Assembly (NCBI GenBank): GCA_964528605.1
Contig: CAZGSV010000112.1
Location: 1 to 10,159 of the forward strand
DNA length: 10,159 bases
Direction of reading: 5' to 3'
Origin: CAZGSV01 sp964528605
GTDB lineage: Bacteria; Armatimonadota; Zipacnadia; CAZGSV01
Position numbers and translations under genes: made by a program. The notes under the pieces are model-generated. The model saw only the letters and a list, made by a program, of their open reading frames with translations. It had not been told where the DNA came from and made no database searches. Positions 1 to 6,083 of this stretch are shown piece by piece (the first letter of the stretch is position 1; each line of letters begins with the position of its first letter).

Positions 1-196
1 GCAACGGCGGATACCAGACACCCTTCAGCCGCAGGCCAACCACCGCCACAGCCCACGCGCCCGCCATCGCCAGCCCGGCCATGGTCGCCAACCGGAACGC
101 CAGCAGCGCACGCGCCCGCCGCCTAAGCCTGCCAAGGCCACGCTGCAGCACTTGCGGGGCGACGCCCAGAGTCAGAGATGAGGCTTCAGCCGGCAT
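1..196 (-). CDS. Partial membrane protein of unknown function, 5' end of gene only
   Basis: This is the N-terminal 65 codons of a gene that runs off the left edge of the window. The reading frame opens after an in-frame TGA at 235-233. I chose ATG 196-194 because GGAGG lies 9 nt upstream (complement of 206-210). The product starts MPAEASSLTLGVAPQVL, continues with a strongly basic stretch (RRLRRRARA type, about residues 21-31), and then one hydrophobic segment at about residues 32-54. That pattern suggests a cytoplasmic N-terminus followed by a transmembrane helix. Its start overlaps the end of the upstream 59-codon frame by 11 nt, so it looks like the next cistron of the ABC operon. I do not recognise the family. 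A single basic-flanked N-terminal helix is typical of large DUF4175-like or VWA-type membrane proteins that sometimes follow such ABC clusters, but that is only a guess. Confidence 0.7.
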   Translation of the reverse strand, partial: MPAEASSLTLGVAPQVLQRGLGRLRRRARALLAFRLATMAGLAMAGAWAVAVVGLRLKGVWYPPL

Positions 197-365
197 GAGA
201 GTTCGCCTCCATTTGCGCGAGAGTGGCGGCGGTCAGCCGCCGGCTCCTCGCCTGCCCACTGCTCTCGCGCTGCCCCAGCATGTTGCCCATTCGCCACCAG
301 TCCCAGACGCATTGTACGCCCCTTACGCACGCGCTCGCAAGGCCCGCGAGCGCATTCATTGTCAT
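186..365 (-). CDS. Probable small protein, 59 residues, unknown function
   Basis: This frame starts at ATG 365-363, which overlaps the TGA stop of the upstream permease in the classic ATGA arrangement. It ends at TGA 188-186, 11 nt inside the next gene, so it exactly bridges two cistrons. The product begins MTMNALAGLASACVRGVQC. It has two cysteines (13 and 19), a tryptophan-rich core WDWW (21-24), an Arg/Ser/Gln-rich middle, and a helix-like tail TAATLAQMEA (45-54). Most third codon positions are G or C, as expected for coding DNA in this genome. No Shine-Dalgarno is evident, so translation would rely on coupling to the permease. No family is recognised. The alternative is that this is a 165-bp intergenic gap in which the open frame is chance; the overlaps at both ends argue for a gene. 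Confidence 0.5.
   Translation of the reverse strand: MTMNALAGLASACVRGVQCVWDWWRMGNMLGQRESSGQARSRRLTAATLAQMEANSHAG
206..210 (-). promoter_or_regulatory. Ribosome binding site GGAGG for the partial gene at the left edge
   Basis: The minus strand reads GGAGG at 210-206, followed by a 9-nt spacer and ATG 196-194. This is the strongest Shine-Dalgarno match in the leftmost part of the window and it decides the start of the truncated gene. It lies inside the 59-codon frame. Confidence 0.7.
311..340 (-). promoter_or_regulatory. Possible internal promoter (TTGCGA, 18 bp, TACAAT)
   Basis: On the minus strand TTGCGA (340-335) is separated by 18 bp from TACAAT (316-311), which matches five of six bases of the sigma70 -10 consensus. 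It would start transcription about 110 nt upstream of the partial gene at the left edge. The -35 is weak, the element lies in a likely coding frame, and the operon already reads through here, so this may be coincidental. Confidence 0.25.
331..353 (-). repeat. Perfect 8-bp inverted repeat (hairpin)
   Basis: GCGCTCGC (331-338) and GCGAGCGC (346-353) are perfectly complementary arms around a 7-nt loop, beginning 9 nt after the stop codon of the 542-residue permease. No T-run follows on the minus strand, so it is not a standard intrinsic terminator. It could attenuate translation or stabilise the upstream mRNA, or simply reflect codons of the 59-residue frame in G+C-rich DNA. Confidence 0.4.
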
Positions 366-1990
366 TCTGTGCGGGTAGCGTGCCGGCGCAGCCAGCGCAG
401 TACCAGCAGGGCTCCCGCCGCCAACACGACCGAGTAGCCAAAGCCGTAAATGAAGCATTGGGCGGCGCTGTACCGGTCCCATATGGTATTGGTGCTGCAC
501 AAGGCCGTAGCGGCCGCCAGCGGGGAGGCTAACACCAAGGCCGGATGGTTGGGGGGCTGTCTCATGGTGACGCCCTCGCACTCGACGTAGAGACTCGCCA
601 TCAGGTTCATCGCCGTTATGAAGAGCAGGGTCAGTAGCCCAGCCAAGGAACGCCGCCTGCAACTCACGCCGAAGACAGTGCCCCACAGCGCATAGGCGAT
701 GAGCGAGGCGCCCAACATTGCGGCGTAGAGAACCGGCGCCGGCCACCACGTCAAGCCTCCTGCGCCGCCGGCAAGCAGATCCCGAGCGTCGCATATCGCC
801 GCGGGCACAACCACCGCTACCAGTCCTACCACCCAGAACAGCAGGCAAATCCACAGCCCCGAGTCCGCCTCGCGGGCAAACCAGCGCCTGGGCCACATCG
901 CCGACAGGAGTCCACCCAGCCCGCGAGACTCTGACGCCGCCGACCGGGGGTACGAGGTGTAGAACAGCACGAGCACACACACCCATAGCCAGAGCATTGT
1001 CACGCCCACCACCGTCGCCTCGCCCGCGCTCCCTACTGAGGAGCCGCCCAGGCCTGGCGGCGGCCCCACCGCGCCCGCCATGCCCAGGAAGAAGAGGCAG
1101 AACGTCAACCCGAGCAGGAGGCCCCTGAGCCAGGCGCTGCGCTTCGGCCCATAGTTGGGCATCGCCTCCGCGGCCGCTACCGCCGTCAGCCCCGTGAGGA
1201 GCGCGCCGAGGAGCAGGGCGTGCGGCCACCCCGGCACGCTGCGCCCCCACGCCTGCGCTTGTTCGGCAAAGGGGGCGAGCGCTGGATTCATCAGGCCCAT
1301 TCCAGCCTGGGGCTGGACGCTCACGGCCGCGGAGACGGTGAACTCCCCGGCTAGGAACACAAGCGTGGCGACGTAGGCGGTGACAGTTCGCCGGGCGACC
1401 ACCGACACCAGCACGCCGATGCTAGCCCACAGGGGTATCTTGTACGCCAGCATTCCATAGGAGAGCGCGATCTGCCCAGGCGAGACCCCGCCGAGCAGCA
1501 TCGAGAAGAACGCCAGCGGCACCGAGGTGAAGAGCAGCAGCCAGCAGAGCAAGGTGATGGAGGTCACCTTGCCGAAGACGACCTCGGCGCTGCTCAGTCG
1601 CGTGACCGCGAGCATGTCGTAGGTGCGCTTCTCCATCTCCAGCGCGACCGAGCCGGCGCTGTAGCCCACGACCTCGAGCCACAGCAGCGCCACTTGCGTC
1701 TCGAGCATTGCGAAGAAGGCCCAGCGGCCATACTCGGATAGGGAGTTGGGCACCGCCCCGCCGTACGATCTGGCCCGCGCCGCGTAGAGCAGCACAGCGG
1801 CGCCCATCGCCATGCCGAGAAAGGCAAGGTAGCCCGCCTGGGACACGAAAGCCCGACGGCCTCGGAACATGACCCTGAGGTCCCGGACCAGCACCGGGTT
1901 CGAGGCCAGCGTCTTTACCCCCCGGGCGATGCGTCGGGCCAAGCGAGCGCCCGTCCCGCCGACTGCTGCTCCAGACACGGTTGCGGCCAT
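362..1990 (-). CDS. ABC-2 type transporter permease, large two-part form (542 residues)
   Basis: This is the fourth permease of the operon and the longest. I start it at ATG 1990-1988, 11 nt after the TAG of the preceding permease. The frame is open further upstream only to a TTG at 2095, which would overlap that gene by 94 bp. The N-terminus carries the family motif NPVLVRDLRVMFRGRR (31-46). Hydrophobic segments follow at about 52-71, 93-113, 143-165, 185-200, 203-223 and 256-275. The cytoplasmic motif EMEKRTYDML is at 118-127. A second hydrophobic half has segments at about 288-308, 326-345, 379-400, 419-440, 449-468 and 513-533, giving about 12 in all, but it lacks the E-x-E-K-x-T motif. 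It ends in a basic tail (LRWLRRHATRTE). The role inferred is a membrane subunit of an ABC exporter driven by the operon's ATPase. No Shine-Dalgarno is obvious, so coupling with the upstream gene is likely. Confidence 0.88.
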   Translation of the reverse strand: MAATVSGAAVGGTGARLARRIARGVKTLASNPVLVRDLRVMFRGRRAFVSQAGYLAFLGMAMGAAVLLYAARARSYGGAVPNSLSEYGRWAFFAMLETQVALLWLEVVGYSAGSVALEMEKRTYDMLAVTRLSSAEVVFGKVTSITLLCWLLLFTSVPLAFFSMLLGGVSPGQIALSYGMLAYKIPLWASIGVLVSVVARRTVTAYVATLVFLAGEFTVSAAVSVQPQAGMGLMNPALAPFAEQAQAWGRSVPGWPHALLLGALLTGLTAVAAAEAMPNYGPKRSAWLRGLLLGLTFCLFFLGMAGAVGPPPGLGGSSVGSAGEATVVGVTMLWLWVCVLVLFYTSYPRSAASESRGLGGLLSAMWPRRWFAREADSGLWICLLFWVVGLVAVVVPAAICDARDLLAGGAGGLTWWPAPVLYAAMLGASLIAYALWGTVFGVSCRRRSLAGLLTLLFITAMNLMASLYVECEGVTMRQPPNHPALVLASPLAAATALCSTNTIWDRYSAAQCFIYGFGYSVVLAAGALLVLRWLRRHATRTE

Positions 1991-2001
1991 CCGCGTTCGC
2001 G

Positions 2002-3120
2002 CTACCGCGCGGCCGGCCGCACGTGAAATGCGGCCACCGTCAGCCGCCAGAGTAGCAGGCTCAGCAGGAGAAGAGAGACGGTCGCGATCAGCCAAGCGGG
2101 GAATCCGGTCGGGTTAGGCCCGCGATGCACTATCCACATCATCGGCACGGCCGGCCCCATCAGATGGAGTGGAATCAGCGGCGTCCTCCTGCTCTCGAGC
2201 GCGACCACCGCGGCGACAAGGAGGGCCGCGGCGCCGAGCATCGGAAGCGCGGCCTTGGCCGCCCTGAAGAGGTCGCGGCGCGCGGCCGACTCGATGAACG
2301 GCACCAGCGCAATCCACACAGACGCGATCACGAACCCAAGCAGCAGCCATATCACAGCCCACTCGAACCCCAATCCTATGTGCCACACGCCGGAGAAGGC
2401 GGCATCGGTCGCCTCTCCAAAGAGCCCGCTGCCCACGAGCGCGCCGACCGCCGCATAGGTTACCGCCAGTGCGGCCGAGGTGCGGCGAAACACCGCCGAG
2501 ATCGCCACGCCCAGCACCGCCAGCCAGGCCGCGTTTCCCATTAGATACGAGTAGCACCATCCCGCCTCCACTGGAGAAACGCCTCCCACGCATATGCAGA
2601 GCGCGCCCAGAGGAAGTGATACCAGCGACAGAATCAGTCCCAGCGCGATCACCGGCAGGCATTTGCCGCTGACGATGTCATTGGCCGTCAGCGGCGTCAC
2701 GCACAGCGCCTCCAGCGTACGCTTCTCTCTTTCCATGGTGATTATCGTTGCGGAGTACGCCGGCAGCCCCAAGCACAGTAGCCCCAGTTGGAACAGAATG
2801 AGCGCGACGAACGCGCTCCTACCATAGGCCGCAAGGCCCGACGCCGCGTTGGCGCGGGCCGCGCCAGTGAGAGTAACGAACGTGCCCCAGTTTGGGCCGC
2901 GCGCGGATTGCTGCCACAGGACGAACAGGAACACCGCCGAGAGCACGAGCACTTGCGCCAGCATCAGCGCAAACGGCCGCCACCCGCGCAAGAGCGTACG
3001 CAGTTCCCTCTCCGCGACGCAGGGGTTGAAACGAACTCCGGCGAGGTGCCCTCTGGCTGCGAGTTCGCGCCCGACGGGGGCGTGCTCGGATGGGCAGGGC
3101 TGGGCTGACTCCTGCTGCAT
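2002..3120 (-). CDS. ABC-2 type transporter permease (372 residues)
   Basis: This is the third permease of the operon. ATG 3120-3118 lies 9 nt after the TAG of the preceding permease, with a weak AGAGGCG ribosome binding site spanning that stop. A hydrophilic leader of about 30 residues precedes the shared motif FNPCVAERELRTLLRGWRPF (31-50). Hydrophobic segments lie at about 51-69, 104-126, 153-178, 197-211, 214-233, 252-274, 290-309 and 342-362, so about eight helices. The cytoplasmic motif EREKRTLEAL is at 130-139, and VTPLTANDIVSGK follows, as in its paralogues. The last two helices go beyond the six-helix ABC-2 core. Related ABC-2 proteins export drugs, polysaccharides, peptides or sodium; nothing in the sequence narrows the substrate here. 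Confidence 0.9.
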   Translation of the reverse strand: MQQESAQPCPSEHAPVGRELAARGHLAGVRFNPCVAERELRTLLRGWRPFALMLAQVLVLSAVFLFVLWQQSARGPNWGTFVTLTGAARANAASGLAAYGRSAFVALILFQLGLLCLGLPAYSATIITMEREKRTLEALCVTPLTANDIVSGKCLPVIALGLILSLVSLPLGALCICVGGVSPVEAGWCYSYLMGNAAWLAVLGVAISAVFRRTSAALAVTYAAVGALVGSGLFGEATDAAFSGVWHIGLGFEWAVIWLLLGFVIASVWIALVPFIESAARRDLFRAAKAALPMLGAAALLVAAVVALESRRTPLIPLHLMGPAVPMMWIVHRGPNPTGFPAWLIATVSLLLLSLLLWRLTVAAFHVRPAAR

Positions 3121-3129
3121 ACCGCGCCT

Positions 3130-4008
3130 CTACACCCTCCGCCTGCGCAGCACCAGTATCGCCAGTGGAAACAGCACGCACGCCAACGCGAAGTAGGCGC
3201 CGGTGCCGATAATCCAGTGCGTCAGCGGCGACCAATGGCCGGTCGGTCCCTCCTCCATCAGTATGGACACCGGCGCGGTCGCCGGCCAGAACGCCAGGGC
3301 GTACTCGATCACGTGGTCCCAACCGTGGTGGCTGGGCACCAACTCCAGGAGCACTGTCAAGCACGGCAGGCCCAGCATCGCTAGGATCACGCCGTAGGTG
3401 CCCACGACCGCCGGGATCGAGCGCCGCATCGCCGCGGAGAAAAGCAGCCCCAGCCCCACCAGCCAAAGAGCGGTCACCACCAGGTGGACGTAGACAAGCA
3501 GTATCTCCTCCGGCGCGATGCCCCCTAGCAGCAGGCACCAGGCCGCCAGCGGCAGCGAACTCCCCATCAGTATCGCGCCGTACGCGATGAGCACCGCGAA
3601 CTTCCCGGTGACAATGTCCACGGGCCTGAGCAGCGAGGCGCGCACCAGTTCAAAGGTGCCCTTCTCACGCTCCAGGGCGATGGCGCCCGCCGCCCCCCCG
3701 GGCAGGAGCAGGAAGACAAGCGCGAGTTGGACGCAAGAGACCACGGTGAACAAGTCACGCCCGATCGTACCCGATTGGTCGGGCCGGAAGGAGTTCTGCC
3801 CGGCCACCAACATGTAGATGAGCGCCGCCAGCGCAAGCAGGGAGGTGTAGGCCAGCAAGGAGATGAAAGGCCTGAATCCCCTCATGCGCATCCTGAGTTC
3901 CAGCACCGCGACGGCCGGATTCAGGGCGCGCAACCGGCGCCGCACCGCGATGAGCGTAGGCACGGCCGAGCCCCACCCCGGCTTGCTCGCGCTCACCGCG
4001 CCGCCCAT
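3130..4008 (-). CDS. ABC-2 type transporter permease, short form (292 residues)
   Basis: This is the second permease of the operon. ATG 4008-4006 follows the TGA of the previous gene by 10 nt, with a GCGGGGTG-like ribosome binding site in the gap. The N-terminal motif LNPAVAVLELRMRMRGFRPF spans 29-48. Hydrophobic segments lie at about 48-69, 86-110, 137-161, 170-191, 199-220 and 264-287, the plain six-helix ABC-2 topology. The cytoplasmic motif EREKGTFELV is at 113-122, closest here to the common E-K-E-x-G-T form of ABC-2 permeases. The protein ends in an arginine cluster (RRRRV). It is the most compact of the four paralogues, with a short fifth-to-sixth helix loop (about 221-262) and none of the extra C-terminal helices. 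It probably pairs with one of its neighbours, because ABC-2 exporters need two membrane subunits. Confidence 0.9.
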   Translation of the reverse strand: MGGAVSASKPGWGSAVPTLIAVRRRLRALNPAVAVLELRMRMRGFRPFISLLAYTSLLALAALIYMLVAGQNSFRPDQSGTIGRDLFTVVSCVQLALVFLLLPGGAAGAIALEREKGTFELVRASLLRPVDIVTGKFAVLIAYGAILMGSSLPLAAWCLLLGGIAPEEILLVYVHLVVTALWLVGLGLLFSAAMRRSIPAVVGTYGVILAMLGLPCLTVLLELVPSHHGWDHVIEYALAFWPATAPVSILMEEGPTGHWSPLTHWIIGTGAYFALACVLFPLAILVLRRRRV

Positions 4009-4018
4009 GGCACCCCGC

Positions 4019-5146
4019 TCAGGCCCGGGCGCGGAACGCGCGCACTGCCAACGCCCACAACGCCAGTGCCGTGACGATGGCGCTCCCGAAAGCCACAGCC
4101 CAGATCTGGGTCTGCGCGCCGCTCGCCCCGCCAGGCATGAACATCCCCGGTCCGGACGTCGTCACCATGTGCGCGAACATACCGTCCATAATCCCCGACA
4201 GGCTGAAGTAGGCGTTGACGATGCCGACCCACATTACCGACGCCTTCTTGAGGGCGGCCAGCGCGCGCGGGCCGCACCAAGCCCCCAGAAACACTGGGAG
4301 CCAGAGCGCGACAAACGCGGCGAGGCCTCTGCCGACCCAACCGCGCCCCCGCCCTGTGAACCTCTGCCAGGTCCAGCGCGCGGCCAGGAAAAGGAGCCAG
4401 GCGCACACCAGCCCCGCGGAACCAAGGATGATCAGGGACCACTTCAAACCAAATGTCGGCGGGCCGGTCGGCCCAGGGCGGGCGGAGGAGGCGAGCATGA
4501 TTGGGATCATCGCCGAATACACGATTATGGGCGCAGCCACCATGAAGAACAGGACGATCCCATAAGTGCCGACAATGGCCCCGATGGACCTGCGCGTCAG
4601 CGCCGACAGCAGCAGCCCCAACGCCCCTACCAGCGCGGCCACCGCGAACAGGTAGGAGTAAACGTAGAGGACTTCCTCGGGTGCCGCGCCCCCGAGCATC
4701 AGAGACCAAGCCGCCACCGGCACCGAGGTCGCCAGCAGCACCGCGGCAAAGGCCAGCACCACCAGGTACTTGCCGCTCACCACGTCCGAGGGCGACAGGA
4801 GCGTCGCCCGCAGCATTTCGAGCGTGCGCTTCTCCCTCTCCATCGTTATCGCGCCCGCCGCGTACGCGGGGATGATCAGGCAGATGAGCGTCAGTTGGGT
4901 GTAGGCGAGCACGGAGAGGGTCGTGCGGCCGAGCGGCGCGCTACTTGCCGGCCCGACGTACATCGCGCGCCGCTGCATCTCCGCCGTCACCAGGGTCAGG
5001 AGCGCGGCCGCTGCGGCCACCGCCGCGTAGAAGAACAGCACCACGAACGGCCGCACGCCGCGCATCCGCATTCTGAGTTCGTGCCCCGCCACGCAGGGAT
5101 TGAAGCCCAGCGCCCGGCCCAGCACGCTCTCGCTGAGCTCAGTCAT
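4019..5146 (-). CDS. ABC-2 type transporter permease (375 residues)
   Basis: This is the first permease of the operon, directly after the ATPase gene. Its ATG (5146-5144) shares one base with the ATPase stop codon (TGATG), which implies translational re-initiation and near-equal synthesis. The shared N-terminal motif FNPCVAGHELRMRMRGVRPF is at 15-34. Hydrophobic segments lie at about 34-53, 77-100, 127-151, 159-181, 189-214, 236-256, 273-293 and 345-370. The cytoplasmic motif EREKRTLEML is at 103-112, followed by RATLLSPSDVVSGK. The loop between the last two helices is long (about 294-344) and Gly/Met-rich near 330-340. The TGATG coupling makes this the best candidate for the core partner of the ATPase. 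The substrate is unknown. Confidence 0.9.
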   Translation of the reverse strand: MTELSESVLGRALGFNPCVAGHELRMRMRGVRPFVVLFFYAAVAAAAALLTLVTAEMQRRAMYVGPASSAPLGRTTLSVLAYTQLTLICLIIPAYAAGAITMEREKRTLEMLRATLLSPSDVVSGKYLVVLAFAAVLLATSVPVAAWSLMLGGAAPEEVLYVYSYLFAVAALVGALGLLLSALTRRSIGAIVGTYGIVLFFMVAAPIIVYSAMIPIMLASSARPGPTGPPTFGLKWSLIILGSAGLVCAWLLFLAARWTWQRFTGRGRGWVGRGLAAFVALWLPVFLGAWCGPRALAALKKASVMWVGIVNAYFSLSGIMDGMFAHMVTTSGPGMFMPGGASGAQTQIWAVAFGSAIVTALALWALAVRAFRARA

Positions 5147-6072
5147 CAGGAGACCACTCCCCGCGTTAGTTTCATGAAGAGGGTCTCCAGACTCGTCTCC
5201 TGCTCCGAGAACGATTCCACTTGGAATCCCGCCTGCACCAAGGCGCTCAGGAGTGCGTGGCGCTGGTTGGCCTCGCCCCGGTAGATCGCTTCCACCACCC
5301 CCTCGCCGACTTGCACACTGGATATCTCCGGCCGCGCGGCCAGGAACTGCATTGCCTCCTGAAGCCGGTTCCCCAGGCGGATGATGAGTTTGGTGCCGCC
5401 CTCGAGTTTGGCCGAGATCTCGTCCAGCGCTCCGGCCAGCACCAAGCGCCCCTCCTCGATGATGCCAATCTTGTTACAGAGGCCCGAGAGTTCCGGCAGA
5501 ATGTGCGACGAGATGAGAATGGTCTTGTCCATGGCGCACAACTCCTGCAGCAACTCCCGGACCTCGACGCGCGCCCTCGGATCCAGCCCGGACGCCGGCT
5601 CGTCCAGCAAGAGCACCTCAGGATCGTGAATGAGCGTCTTGGCAAAACACAGCCGCTGCTTCATGCCGCGCGAGAGCGTGTCCACGTACTCGTCCCGCTT
5701 TCCCGATAGGCCGGTCAGTTCCAGCACGTCGCGGATCAGCCCCGGCCGTTTCTGCCGCGGGACCCGATAGGCTGCGGCGAAGAAATCGAGGTACTCCCAG
5801 ACCTTCATGTCGTCGTACACGCCGAAGAAGTCAGGCATATAGCCGACGCACGCGCGCACCGCCTCGGGCTCCTCCCTGATGTCGTAGCCGTTGATCGTCG
5901 CCGTCCCCTGGTCCGGCGGCAGCAACGTCGCCAGCATCCTTATGGTGGTGGTCTTGCCGGCGCCGTTGGGCCCGATGAAGCCGAAGACGTCCCCGCGCTC
6001 CACGGTGAACGTCAGGTTCTCTACCGCGGTCACGTTGTGGAACCGCTTCGTCAGCCCCGTGATCTCTATCAT
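5146..6072 (-). CDS. ABC transporter ATP-binding protein of the ABC-2 exporter class (308 residues)
   Basis: This is the cytoplasmic ATPase that powers the transporter. I start it at ATG 6072-6070 (MIEITGLTKRF), 11 nt after the stop of the upstream gene, with GGGTGGGAG in the gap. The open frame continues upstream to 6267, but that stretch is antisense-type sequence inside the 815-residue gene. Visible motifs are Walker A GPNGAGKT (34-41), a Q-loop region GYMPDFFGVYDD (77-88), signature LSRGMKQRL (133-141), Walker B VLLLDEP (153-159), D-loop SGLD (161-164) and switch histidine H190 in ISSHILPEL. The usual Q-loop glutamine position holds Asp81. After about residue 225 comes an alpha/beta C-terminal domain like that of drug-exporter ATPases (DUF4162 type), ending SLETLFMKLTRGVVS. 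All catalytic residues are present, so it should be active. It is the only ATPase in view for four permeases. Confidence 0.95.
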   Translation of the reverse strand: MIEITGLTKRFHNVTAVENLTFTVERGDVFGFIGPNGAGKTTTIRMLATLLPPDQGTATINGYDIREEPEAVRACVGYMPDFFGVYDDMKVWEYLDFFAAAYRVPRQKRPGLIRDVLELTGLSGKRDEYVDTLSRGMKQRLCFAKTLIHDPEVLLLDEPASGLDPRARVEVRELLQELCAMDKTILISSHILPELSGLCNKIGIIEEGRLVLAGALDEISAKLEGGTKLIIRLGNRLQEAMQFLAARPEISSVQVGEGVVEAIYRGEANQRHALLSALVQAGFQVESFSEQETSLETLFMKLTRGVVS

Positions 6073-6083
6073 TGCTCCCACCC

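Noticed and set aside
331..353. Hairpin as an intrinsic terminator of the operon
   Set aside because: No run of T follows the stem on the minus strand, and the next genes overlap in an operon-like way.
2008..2021. GGCCGGCC-type palindrome at the end of the 372-residue permease gene
   Set aside because: Short G+C palindromes are expected by chance at this base composition, and the bases are ordinary codons of the permease C-terminus.
1991..2095. Upstream extension of the 542-residue permease from TTG 2095
   Set aside because: It would overlap the preceding permease by 94 bp, uses a rare start codon, and adds residues without counterpart in the sister proteins. ATG 1990 fits the operon spacing.
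3863..5284. 473-codon open frame on the plus strand
   Set aside because: It lies antisense to two permeases and the ATPase end, with a low-complexity Arg/His/Gln/Pro-rich product and no ribosome binding site. This is a typical mirror frame of G+C-rich genes.
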